Assembly (NCBI GenBank): GCA_964617665.1
Contig: CAZUAH010000112.1
Span: forward strand, 1 to 30,843
Reading direction: 5' to 3'
Origin: JADHUC01 sp964617665
Lineage (GTDB): Bacteria; Planctomycetota; Planctomycetia; Pirellulales; Pirellulaceae
DNA: 30,843 nt
Shown here: one piece after another, positions 13,777 through 21,047 of the stretch
Layout: each line of letters opens with the position of its first letter
How positions within the stretch are numbered: position 1 is the first letter of the stretch
Notes under the pieces: generated by a model
The model's database searches: none
What the model was told of the DNA's origin: nothing
The model's input: the letters and a program-made list of their open reading frames with translations, nothing else
Translations under genes and position numbers: made by a program

Positions 13777-14595
13777 TCAATACGCGGCATGTGTGGCCGG
13801 CTCGCGATACGTGGGGCTCAGTTCCTGATAAATGCAGTCGATCGTCTCGGCATCGACGTTGCCCCGCCCCTGGCCGATGGCCGCTAGAAGGGCTAGTTCG
13901 GCGAGCTGACTTACAGAGCGTGGAATTCCACCGCTAAATTCGTGTATCCGCATCACCGCCGATTCGTCGAATGTGACCGAACTGCATTCTGATCGTGCCA
14001 GACTACTATTTAGGTAGTCGCGCACGTCGGTGTGATCCCAGTGATCCAGATGGATACGTAGTTGGGCGAGCTGCAACAGGTCGCCGCCAAGCCGGGCCAC
14101 TCGCGACGATTCGACCGCCAGAATGACAGTGAGCTGGTCTTGCTGTGTCTTCAGCAGCCGCAGCACTTGAATCAGCACGTCGTGCGAAGCGCCGTCCGCC
14201 TCATCTAGGAAAAGAACAGTGCATATACCCTGTAACGCATTTTCTTTCAGCCGATCACTGATCCGACGCCAAAGTAGCACGACATCTTCATCTTGTGGCG
14301 GATTGGCCCCAAGCCCAGCAGCAAGCGACCATAGAAAGCCACGTACGTCGACTCCCAGCAGGTTTATCGTGCACACCGCTCGACCAGTTCGCCGCAATTC
14401 CCGGGAAAAGAGGTCGACGACAGTCGACTTTCCGGCACCTTCACACCCCGACAAAATCCCAAGCGAATGCCGCTGTTCGACGAGAAAACCCAGCCGCGCC
14501 AGGGCTTCCTCATGAGTAGGACTCGGAAAGAAAGACGCCATATCCGTCGATCTACGAAATGGCGACGACTGCATATCTGACTGAGATTCGCGCAT
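13777..14595 (-). CDS. ExeA/GspA-like AAA+ ATPase (272 aa)
   Basis: The protein has the layout of ExeA-type ATPases: a Walker A motif GCEGAGKST at residues 50-58, a Walker B motif VLFLDEAD at 127-134, a helical lid and a sensor region with SGGIPRSVSQLAELAL near 223-238. In secretion systems ExeA helps insert the secretin through peptidoglycan, but similar ATPases also occur in transposon and phage modules and as unlinked genes. No ExeB/GspB-like peptidoglycan-binding partner or transposase is next to it, so the partner is unknown. The start codon is uncertain: in-frame ATGs lie at 14595, 14574 and 14541. The gene is divergent from rsmE. Confidence 0.75.
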   Translation of the reverse strand: MRESQSDMQSSPFRRSTDMASFFPSPTHEEALARLGFLVEQRHSLGILSGCEGAGKSTVVDLFSRELRRTGRAVCTINLLGVDVRGFLWSLAAGLGANPPQDEDVVLLWRRISDRLKENALQGICTVLFLDEADGASHDVLIQVLRLLKTQQDQLTVILAVESSRVARLGGDLLQLAQLRIHLDHWDHTDVRDYLNSSLARSECSSVTFDESAVMRIHEFSGGIPRSVSQLAELALLAAIGQGRGNVDAETIDCIYQELSPTYREPATHAAY

Positions 14596-14618
14596 AATTT
14601 AGCACCGTTCGCTAGAGA

Positions 14619-14647
14619 TTCCACACAGTCTTCCTAATCGGTAGAAT
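14619..14647 (+). promoter_or_regulatory. Candidate promoter of rsmE
   Basis: TTCCAC (14619-14624) and TAGAAT (14642-14647) are spaced by 17 bases in the divergent gap between the ATPase gene and rsmE, about 36 bases before the rsmE start. Confidence 0.35.
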
Positions 14648-14682
14648 CGATATTCGCCTTAACCAAAAAGACGGCCATTGAG

Positions 14683-15417
14683 ATGAGCAAGAGATTTTTT
14701 GTCGACACTCCGATCCACGGAAACAAAGCGGAACTCGCTGGAGCGGAAGCGCAACACCTGATCAAAGTGATGCGAGCCAAGCCGGGCGACCACGTGACGC
14801 TTTTCGATGGCAGTGGCCTCGAGTATTCAGCCTGCGTCAGGGGCATCTCCCGTTCGGCAGTCGAGCTGGAAGTGCTAGCACGAGAAGCAGTAGATCGGGA
14901 GTTGTCTTTTTCGCTAAGCCTTGGAGTTGCGCTGCCGAAAGGGGATCGTCAGCGCTGGCTGATCGAGAAGGCGGTGGAATTGGGTGTGACGCGCATTGTT
15001 CCGCTGCGCACGGCCCGAGGCGTTGCACAGCCGGCTGATCGGACACTTGGCCGACTTCGACGTACGGTGGTGGAAGCCTCGAAGCAGTGCGGACGCAACC
15101 GATTGATGGAAATCGGGAAGCCGCTGTCAATCGTGGAGTTCGGTGCGAAGGCGTCTACTGACGCTATCCGCTTACTGGCGCATCCTGACCGCAACGCAAC
15201 GTCATTAGCTTCCGCGTTGTCGGGCGACGCCCTGCGAGACGTCTGGTTGGCGGTCGGTCCGGAAGGCGGATTCAACGAAGGTGAGCTTGCCGATCTGCGC
15301 GATGGTTGGCAGATCGTGAGTTTGGGCCCGCGCATATTGCGGATCGAAACATCCGCGATTGCATTGGTTGCGGCCCTATCGCTGCTTGGTGTCGCTCAGG
15401 AGGATACGACGAACTGA
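14683..15417 (+). CDS. rsmE: 16S rRNA (uracil1498-N3)-methyltransferase RsmE
   Basis: RsmE methylates U1498 of 16S rRNA in the 30S subunit. The N-terminal PUA-like domain is present (residues 1-75: MSKRFFVDTPIHGNKAELAGAEAQHLIKVMR). The SPOUT knot is marked by GPEGG at residues 192-196, followed by LGPRILRIETSAI at about 217-229, where the cofactor binds. The length of 244 residues is normal for the family. The gene is monocistronic, divergent from the ATPase gene and convergent with rpoN, 19 bases from its end. Confidence 0.95.
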   Translation: MSKRFFVDTPIHGNKAELAGAEAQHLIKVMRAKPGDHVTLFDGSGLEYSACVRGISRSAVELEVLAREAVDRELSFSLSLGVALPKGDRQRWLIEKAVELGVTRIVPLRTARGVAQPADRTLGRLRRTVVEASKQCGRNRLMEIGKPLSIVEFGAKASTDAIRLLAHPDRNATSLASALSGDALRDVWLAVGPEGGFNEGELADLRDGWQIVSLGPRILRIETSAIALVAALSLLGVAQEDTTN

Positions 15418-15436
15418 ATATGGGAGCTGCGCCGGC

Positions 15437-16933
15437 CTATTTGGCGTCTTTGCTCCAATCTCGTCGTTGTCGCGAACTGGGGATTCCCATCTTCTGGCGA
15501 TACTTGGTGATGGTGCGGCGGGCCACCTTGAGCCCACGTTTCTGTAGCTCCTTGACCAGTTCGTCGTCGCTGAACGGGTGTGTCTTGTCCTCGTTGTCCA
15601 CGACCTCTTGCAGCTTCAGTCGGATCTTGTCCCAAGCCACGTCTTCGCCGGCTTCGCTGCGCGTACCGCCGACGAAAAACCTCCGGAGCGGAAGGATGCC
15701 GCGTGGTGTCTGAACCCATTTGTCATCCACCGCGCGGCTGACCGTTGTCACGTGTACTCCGACTTGATCGGCGATTTGCTGCATCTTCAACGGCTCGATG
15801 AATTCGGGGCCGTCGTCCAGGAAACGTTGCTGGTAGTCGACGATAGCCTGAGCAACTTTCGTTAGCGTGCCGCGTCGCTGCTGAATCGAATCGATAAGCC
15901 ACTGGGCCGCGTTCAGCTTTCGTTTGATGAACTCCCTTTCCTCGGCGGTCGCCGTACCATTTGCAAGACGTTGCCGGTAGTAGGGGCTGATACGCAGACT
16001 TGGCGTCCGACTGTCGTCTACCTGAACGTAGTAACGACCGTCCTCGCCCTTTTCGACGACCACATCCGGCGTGACCGCGGCGACGTGCGATTCGGCGAAT
16101 CGCGATGCCGGCTTGGGGTTCAGCTTGCGCAATTCCTCCCATGTGTCCTGAATCAGTTCGATCGAATAGCCGGTCTTCCTTTTGATGGCCGGCAATCGGT
16201 TGTCGCGAAGATCTTCCAGGTGTCCAGAGATCAGCGTTTTCAACTCGTCGTAATACGGTATCGCCGGCGTCAATTGAAGAAGCAGACACTCGCGCAAATC
16301 CCGTGCGGCAATACCTGGCGGATCCAGTGATTGGACGATCTCCAATGCGCGCTGGGCCAGCACCAACTGCTCGCGGTCGGCGTGGGGCGGCAGCAAATCT
16401 TCAAGGCTTGTGCGAAGGTAGCCACCGTCCTTGGCATCCAAGCAGGAGACAATGCGCTCGGCCATCCTCGCAAGCTCCGGATCCAAGTCCAACTCGCCCA
16501 ACTGGTGCAGCAGATGATCGTGAAGCGATTCGGGACGATCCGCAATGTTCGCTATCGCGTCGTGTTTGCGATCGGCATCTTCCGCCATCCGGTTGGCTGA
16601 CACACGAGGCATCTCGTCAAAATAATCCGGCACCTCGCGGTCCATCTCGACCAGACGTTCGAAATCGTCGGCGTTGTCCTTCTGTTCGTCGACGACCAGT
16701 TCTTTCTCGTTTTCGGTCGGAGCGTCCGGAGGCTCGACTTCCACCGGTTGCTCGCCCGGCGAATCGGGCTCCTGCTCCTGGATCTCCAGCAGCGGGTTCT
16801 CGTTCATCTCTTGCTCGATCTTCTCCTGCAGCGCCATCACCGGCAACTGCAAAATCTCCATGGACTGGATCATTCGCGGCGCCAGCTTCTGGACCTGGAC
16901 CTGTCGAGCTTCGAGACCGAGTGAAAGTCGCAT
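15437..16933 (-). CDS. rpoN: RNA polymerase sigma-54 factor RpoN
   Basis: All three regions are present. Region I is the Gln/Leu-rich N-terminus (LGLEARQVQVQKLAPRMIQSMEILQLPVMALQEKI, residues 5-39) that binds the activator ATPase. Region II is acidic (about 45-115). The core-binding and DNA-binding domain follow, ending with the RpoN box ARRTITKYRQ at residues 471-480, which contacts the -24 element. The length of 498 residues is usual. AAGGT lies eight bases before the ATG at 16933. It is the last gene of the minus-strand group dnaX-ybaB-recR-rpoN; 71 bases separate it from recR. Confidence 0.95.
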   Translation of the reverse strand: MRLSLGLEARQVQVQKLAPRMIQSMEILQLPVMALQEKIEQEMNENPLLEIQEQEPDSPGEQPVEVEPPDAPTENEKELVVDEQKDNADDFERLVEMDREVPDYFDEMPRVSANRMAEDADRKHDAIANIADRPESLHDHLLHQLGELDLDPELARMAERIVSCLDAKDGGYLRTSLEDLLPPHADREQLVLAQRALEIVQSLDPPGIAARDLRECLLLQLTPAIPYYDELKTLISGHLEDLRDNRLPAIKRKTGYSIELIQDTWEELRKLNPKPASRFAESHVAAVTPDVVVEKGEDGRYYVQVDDSRTPSLRISPYYRQRLANGTATAEEREFIKRKLNAAQWLIDSIQQRRGTLTKVAQAIVDYQQRFLDDGPEFIEPLKMQQIADQVGVHVTTVSRAVDDKWVQTPRGILPLRRFFVGGTRSEAGEDVAWDKIRLKLQEVVDNEDKTHPFSDDELVKELQKRGLKVARRTITKYRQKMGIPSSRQRRDWSKDAK

Positions 16934-17004
16934 ATTCCGACCTTTTGGGATACCTTACTACGTCTCCCTTAATGTACCTCTTCTTTTGGGTTTCGTCGAA
17001 CCAT

Positions 17005-17604
17005 CTAGAATTTCTGGCGGCCCGTCATTGCGTCCGCCAGGACCTCCTTGTTCGTGTACTCCAGGATACTGCCAGACGTTACGCCGCGAGCTAGTCGGGT
17101 GATTTGGACCGGATATTCCGCCAACAAGTTGGATATGTGCAATGCGGTGCCGTCGCCCTCGACCGTGGGATTCGTGGCCATGATCACTTCGTCGAATCCG
17201 CCTTCGCGTACCCGTTCGACCAGCGATTCGATCGTCAATTGATCCGGACCGATGCCTTCCAGTGGGGCAATTCGGCCCAACAACACGTGGTATAGCCCTT
17301 GGAAAACTGCTGACTGCTCAAGCGACATCAAGTCTCGAGGCTGTTCCACCACACACATTAGCGTCTGGTCGCGTTTCGGGTCCGCGCAAATTGGGCAGAC
17401 ACTCTCCTCGGACAGGTTGAAGCACTTGTCACAATAGCGCACGTTCTCGCGAACGTTTCGTATCGCATCTGCCAGGGCGATGGCCTCGGACATATGGACA
17501 CGAAGAACGTGGTAGGCCAACCGCTCCGCCGATTTCTTGCCGATCCCCGGTAGCTTGGCGAATTCCTCGATCACCTTTGCAACTGACTCCGCCAATTGCG
17601 CCAT
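17005..17604 (-). CDS. recR: Recombination mediator RecR
   Basis: RecR works with RecO (and RecF) in gap repair and RecA loading. The helix-hairpin-helix (LPGIGKKSAERLAYHVL, residues 18-34), the four-cysteine zinc finger (Cys58, 61, 70, 73) and the Toprim domain (CVVEQPRDLMSLEQSAVFQGLYHVL, from residue 84) are all visible, and the C-terminal ARGVTSGSILEYTNKEVLADA is typical. At 199 residues the length is normal. Its Shine-Dalgarno AAGGAT overlaps the last codons of ybaB, four bases of spacing between the genes, so the two are translationally coupled. Confidence 0.96.
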   Translation of the reverse strand: MAQLAESVAKVIEEFAKLPGIGKKSAERLAYHVLRVHMSEAIALADAIRNVRENVRYCDKCFNLSEESVCPICADPKRDQTLMCVVEQPRDLMSLEQSAVFQGLYHVLLGRIAPLEGIGPDQLTIESLVERVREGGFDEVIMATNPTVEGDGTALHISNLLAEYPVQITRLARGVTSGSILEYTNKEVLADAMTGRQKF

Positions 17605-17608
17605 GACA

Positions 17609-17986
17609 CTATCCTTCGTCGCTGTCGCCGCCGCCAGTGATCTGCGATATCGCCTCTCCCAACCCCGGCACGTTCATGTCCTCGGTCATCGAACGCATGG
17701 CGTCCGCGTGAAGCTGCTTCGACTTGACCACCGCCTGATTCACCGCAGCGGGCAACAGATCCTCGATCATCTCACGATCGCCTTGGTCGACCAACGATTG
17801 GTCGATTTTGACGCGCAGGACTTCGCCTAATCCGTTGACCTCCACTTCGACCATGCCAGCACCGGTGCTGGCCGTGACGCGTTCGTTCTTCAGCTTCTCG
17901 TTCAGAGCCTGCAACTTGCCACCCATCTGCTGCGCTTGCCGCATCAGTGAGGCGATATTACCTAGTCCTTTGAACATAAAATCCAT
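17609..17986 (-). CDS. ybaB: YbaB/EbfC family nucleoid-associated protein
   Basis: This small dimeric DNA-binding protein family is almost always found between dnaX and recR, as here. The core FKGLGNIASLMRQAQQMGGKLQ and the following VTASTGAGMVEVEVNGLGEVLRVKID are the family signature. Two starts are possible: ATG at 17986, or ATG at 17977, giving MFKGLG as in most homologues; the longer one is listed. It lies 100 bases after dnaX and four bases before recR. The length of 125 residues is slightly above the usual 100-110 because of the acidic tail. Confidence 0.92.
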   Translation of the reverse strand: MDFMFKGLGNIASLMRQAQQMGGKLQALNEKLKNERVTASTGAGMVEVEVNGLGEVLRVKIDQSLVDQGDREMIEDLLPAAVNQAVVKSKQLHADAMRSMTEDMNVPGLGEAISQITGGGDSDEG

Positions 17987-18086
17987 TCCATTTCTTGATG
18001 ATCGGCCATTTTCCGAATTGCGGTTCTTCGTCGCGGCCGTAGCCGGTTCGTGCCTTGCGGTCCACCTGGAGGTGGGGCTGCGAAAC

Positions 18087-19835
18087 TCACGTATTCCGCT
18101 TCTCGTCCACTCCCGTCACCTCGGCGTCGAACAACTGGACTACCTCTTGAACCAAAGGGTGTTGTTCTACTTCTCGCATCTTCTGCCAACGGGCCTGAGC
18201 GGCTTGTCGCCGGTCAGGCCGCTTCGGCGCCTTTTCGCGAGGTGCCGTGAAACTCACACAGATCGGCTGCCCCGTCAGTCGAGACAACGCCTCTTCGATG
18301 TTGCGTTTCGCGTCCTGGCGCTCACACCGTTCTTTGTTGTACGCGTCTCTCAGGTTGACGACCAGCGAATTTGGCCCCGAAATTGCTAGAGAGTCGAAGC
18401 TGCCCCCCATGCCTGCGGTGACACCGCCTATTTCATCCATAGCGAGCCTCCAAATTCGCTCCGCGGACTGGGCGGTCAATTCCATGCGGGTAACAGATGT
18501 CGCTGCGGGCTGTACAGCGGACTGCGCGGGTTCCTGCCGACTAGGAGCCTCCTGGCCTAGTTCCGTTTTTTTTTGCGCAGGCCTTGCTGGGCCACTCGGG
18601 GCCTGAGCGTTGCCGGAGGATGCTTTCGGTGAGGAGTAGTTCACAGCCCCGCCCTGTTGGAGTTGTGCGATGAGCTGTGGAAGTTGATCTAGATCGTCCA
18701 GGCTGCATATGCGAACTAGGGCGATCTCCACCAACGTGCGCACGTGAGGACTCTGGCGCATTCGAGCTACCGCCTGATCCAAGATCTGAACGATGGCCAG
18801 AATCGTCTCCAACCCCAGTTTCGAACCGGCCTCTTTCAACCCGTCCTGATCCGCGGATGCGGTGTTCAGCATCAGATCGGCGGGGCACCCCACAACGGCC
18901 GCCATCATATCACGGAAGTATCCCACAAGTTGTTCAGCCAGCTGGCCTACGTCTACTCCATCATTCACGGCCGAGTCCAACTCGGCAAGGGCGCCCGACG
19001 CGTCGCGGGCGACCAGACTTTCCGTGATCGAGGACAGTCTGCCGCCTTGGGCGGTACCAAGCATGGCGTGGACATCGTCCTCGGCGATCTTCTCGCCACA
19101 GAAAGACAGCAGTTGCTCCAGCAGAGATTGACTATCGCGCATCGAGCCTGCGGCACGCCGTGCCAACAGCCCCAACGCGGCGTCATCGGCGTCGATCCCT
19201 TCAGAATCGACGATGAACCGCAGGCGATCAACGATCGCATCCGTGCCGACTGGAGCAAAGTCAAAACGCTGGCAGCGCGACAGCACGGTAATGGGAATCT
19301 TCTCGGCATCAGTGGTACAGAAGATGAACTTGACGTGTTCGGGTGGCTCTTCCAGCGTTTTCAGCAACGCGTTGAAGGCGGGAACCGTCAGCATGTGCAC
19401 TTCGTCGATGATGTAGATCTTGGATCGCGATCTGCTGGGCCGGACGTTGACGTTCGAACGCAACTGGCGGATCTCGTCGATCCCACGGTTGCTGGCTCCG
19501 TCGATTTCCAGAACGTCGACATCGTCGCCTCCGGCGATGCTCTCGCATTGATCGCACTGCCCGCAGGGAGTCGAAGTTGGTCCATCAACGCAATTCAAGC
19601 ACTTGGCGAGTATGCGAGCCGTCGATGTCTTTCCCACACCGCGAGCACCGGTGAACAAGTAGGCGTGGCCCACGCGTTTCGTGGCGATGGCGTTTCGCAG
19701 AGCCTGGGAGACCTGCCTTTGGCCTACCAGCTCCTGGAACGTCTGGGGGCGATATCGCCTAGCAACGACAACATACTCGCCGCTTCGTTCAGCGTCGTGG
19801 GAACTGTCATCGTTGCTGGGTGAATCTGCGGTCAT
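18087..19835 (-). CDS. dnaX: DNA polymerase III subunit gamma/tau
   Basis: DnaX is the ATPase of the clamp loader. Motifs are clear: YRPQTFQELVGQ (residues 28-39), Walker A GARGVGKTST (63-72), zinc-module cysteines (79, 82, 91, 94, 97 region), Walker B IIDEVHML (142-149) and the sensor VLSRCQRF. Residues to about 380 cover domains I-III. After that comes a Pro/Ala/Gln-rich linker and a C-terminal tau-like domain, total 582 residues. The start at 19835 is chosen because the upstream codons overlap the SRP RNA gene and do not look protein-like. No strong Shine-Dalgarno is visible. An A9 run at codons 421-424 may give a short gamma form (see regulatory entry). Confidence 0.95.
   Translation of the reverse strand: MTADSPSNDDSSHDAERSGEYVVVARRYRPQTFQELVGQRQVSQALRNAIATKRVGHAYLFTGARGVGKTSTARILAKCLNCVDGPTSTPCGQCDQCESIAGGDDVDVLEIDGASNRGIDEIRQLRSNVNVRPSRSRSKIYIIDEVHMLTVPAFNALLKTLEEPPEHVKFIFCTTDAEKIPITVLSRCQRFDFAPVGTDAIVDRLRFIVDSEGIDADDAALGLLARRAAGSMRDSQSLLEQLLSFCGEKIAEDDVHAMLGTAQGGRLSSITESLVARDASGALAELDSAVNDGVDVGQLAEQLVGYFRDMMAAVVGCPADLMLNTASADQDGLKEAGSKLGLETILAIVQILDQAVARMRQSPHVRTLVEIALVRICSLDDLDQLPQLIAQLQQGGAVNYSSPKASSGNAQAPSGPARPAQKKTELGQEAPSRQEPAQSAVQPAATSVTRMELTAQSAERIWRLAMDEIGGVTAGMGGSFDSLAISGPNSLVVNLRDAYNKERCERQDAKRNIEEALSRLTGQPICVSFTAPREKAPKRPDRRQAAQARWQKMREVEQHPLVQEVVQLFDAEVTGVDEKRNT
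18540..18574 (-). promoter_or_regulatory. Candidate programmed slippage site in dnaX (A9 run plus stem-loop)
   Basis: In the coding strand nine A residues (plus-strand T run 18566-18574) cover codons CAA AAA AAA A. Four bases later lies a stem-loop with arms ACTAGG and CCTAGT (18561-18556 and 18545-18540) and a ten-base loop. A shift to the -1 frame, or one extra A in the mRNA, adds K-N-G-T-R-P-G-G-S and stops, giving a product of about 431 residues. The other alternative frame also stops at once. This is the arrangement of dnaX genes that make gamma by frameshift or by transcript slippage. Confidence 0.65.
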
Positions 19836-19948
19836 TGGGACACGGCAAGCGGAGAGGTGGCTGGAAAAAGAGACTGGCCCCTCCCACTCGAAGAAGGATC
19901 TTGTGGCTTGACGCAGATCAGCCGCATCCCAATTTCGCAGCGACAACG

Positions 19949-20064
19949 AAAAAACGTCTCCCGAAGCGCGCCCCCCGCACAAGAGTACCCCGCTTATGGC
20001 TGCTCCTGTTACGGCCTGACCAAGTTCACGGATCCCCCTCGCAAGGGGCGCACTTCGACAGACG
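19949..20064 (-). ncRNA. ffs: Bacterial signal recognition particle RNA (4.5S-type)
   Basis: On the minus strand the region has the conserved SRP domain IV: GGTCAGG and AGCAGCC (20021-19998) flank the apical hairpin, forming the asymmetric-loop core that binds Ffh. The flanks pair into a long terminal helix: CGTCTGTCGAAGTGCGCCCC (20064-20045) with its partner at 19974-19955, 20 pairs with one mismatch and G-U pairs; internal helix GATCCG/CGGGG closes the middle. A T-run (19954-19949) follows. Location between infC and dnaX agrees with ffs next to dnaX in many bacteria. The apical loop reads CC-GTAACA-GG rather than the usual GGAA tetraloop. The end positions are estimated from the helix. Confidence 0.85.
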
Positions 20065-20087
20065 CGAGTTACGTCCATTCAGCGTAA

Positions 20088-20116
20088 TTTTTACGCGACG
20101 CGACGCTGCGCGTCAA
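20088..20116 (-). promoter_or_regulatory. Candidate promoter of the SRP RNA gene
   Basis: On the minus strand TTGACG (20116-20111) and TAAAAA (20093-20088) are spaced by exactly 17 bases, so transcription would start near 20081, about 17 bases before the SRP terminal helix. It overlaps two small dyads, GACGC/GCGTC (20102-20114) and GCGTAA/TTACGC (20082-20096), which may also help end infC transcription. Confidence 0.55.
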
Positions 20117-20147
20117 AGGGGTGAACCGAAGTCGCGGCGAGCTAGAG

Positions 20148-20648
20148 CTACCTGGGAGCGATCGTACAGATCATCCGGCGAGCGTGCTGTCTCGGCGGAG
20201 ACTCGACCTTGCCGACCTCCAGCAACTCCTCCACCACTTCGTCCATTACGCGACGGCCTTCCTCGATGTGAGCCATTTCCCGCCCGCGGAAAATGACAGT
20301 GACCTGCACTTTGTCCTTGTGTTGCAGGAATTTCTTGGCTCGCTTGACCTTGAAGTCGATGTCATGCTCGCCGGTCTTCGGGCGAAGGCGAATCTCTTTC
20401 GTCTTCACGTGGTGAGTACTCTGCCCCGTCCGCTTCTTCTTGTCGTACTTGTACTTGCCGAAATCCATGATTCGGCAAACGGGAGGTTTTTCGTCTGGGG
20501 CTACTTCCACCAGATCGAGCCCAGCCTCACGCGATTGGCTCAAGGCGTCGTCGGTGGACATGATTCCGAGCTGTTCACCACTTACGGAGATGACCCGCAC
20601 TGGAGAGACGCGAATCTTCTCGTTGACCCTGATTTGGTTACGTTCGAT
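20148..20648 (-). CDS. infC: Translation initiation factor IF-3, likely ATC start
   Basis: IF3 binds the 30S subunit and checks start-codon pairing. The N-domain (IRVNEKIRVSPVRVISVSGEQLGIM), the linker (FGKYKYDKKKR) and the C-domain (TKEIRLRPKTGEHDIDFKVKRAKKFL, VTVIFRGREMAH) are clear. The start is listed at ATC 20648, because AAAGGG lies eight bases upstream and the protein then is 166 residues, a common IF3 length. An in-frame GTG at 20696 gives 182 residues but has no Shine-Dalgarno. Non-AUG starts (AUU, AUC, AUA) are known for infC and support autoregulation by IF3. The usual rpmI-rplT partners do not follow; ffs and dnaX do. Confidence 0.92.
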   Translation of the reverse strand: MERNQIRVNEKIRVSPVRVISVSGEQLGIMSTDDALSQSREAGLDLVEVAPDEKPPVCRIMDFGKYKYDKKKRTGQSTHHVKTKEIRLRPKTGEHDIDFKVKRAKKFLQHKDKVQVTVIFRGREMAHIEEGRRVMDEVVEELLEVGKVESPPRQHARRMICTIAPR

Positions 20649-20696
20649 CGTTTTTGCCCTTTCATGTGAAGGAGTGACGCATTGCGGTACCAGCAC

Positions 20697-21047
20697 CGCG
20701 CTGGCAAAGCCTCGAACGCGTCAGAATCGGAAAAAACCGCATTCTTCAACTCAAGAGTATCGGACAGTTTATGCATAGCAGTCAACCAGTATTTGCCACT
20801 TTTTGAGCAAGTAGTGGGGGTGTTTCTTGGCTTCGGTCCTTTTCCCGAATTGCCGCCCCGTGTAGGCTGGTAACTTCTGGAACTGATGGCCTTGCGCCAG
20901 GCAAACGTCAGCCACGGCTGGCGGGCAGGTCTTCAGTGCGGACGCGGAACAGGATGGTTGGAATGCCATCAGGCGGCTGCTTCCCCTGCGCGAAACATGA
21001 TTTCGTCATAGGGCGGGTAGTGTTTGATGTGTAAATACAACCATTTG
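20697..21047. other. Divergent intergenic region infC / amtB
   Basis: This stretch holds the candidate infC promoter (20756-20785) and the inverted repeat CGTCAGCC-AC-GGCTGGCG at 20906-20923 (one mismatch per arm), a possible operator. I found no good sigma-54 or NtrC site for amtB. Confidence 0.4.
20756..20785 (-). promoter_or_regulatory. Candidate promoter of infC
   Basis: On the minus strand TTGACT (20785-20780) and GATACT (20761-20756) are spaced by 18 bases. The expected start near 20749 gives a leader of about 100 bases before the ATC at 20648. Confidence 0.4.

Noticed and set aside
20780..21047. Sigma-54 promoter for amtB
   Set aside because: TGG and TTGC pairs exist (for example near 20879) but the spacing is three bases too long, and no GG-N10-GC match with good flanks was found.
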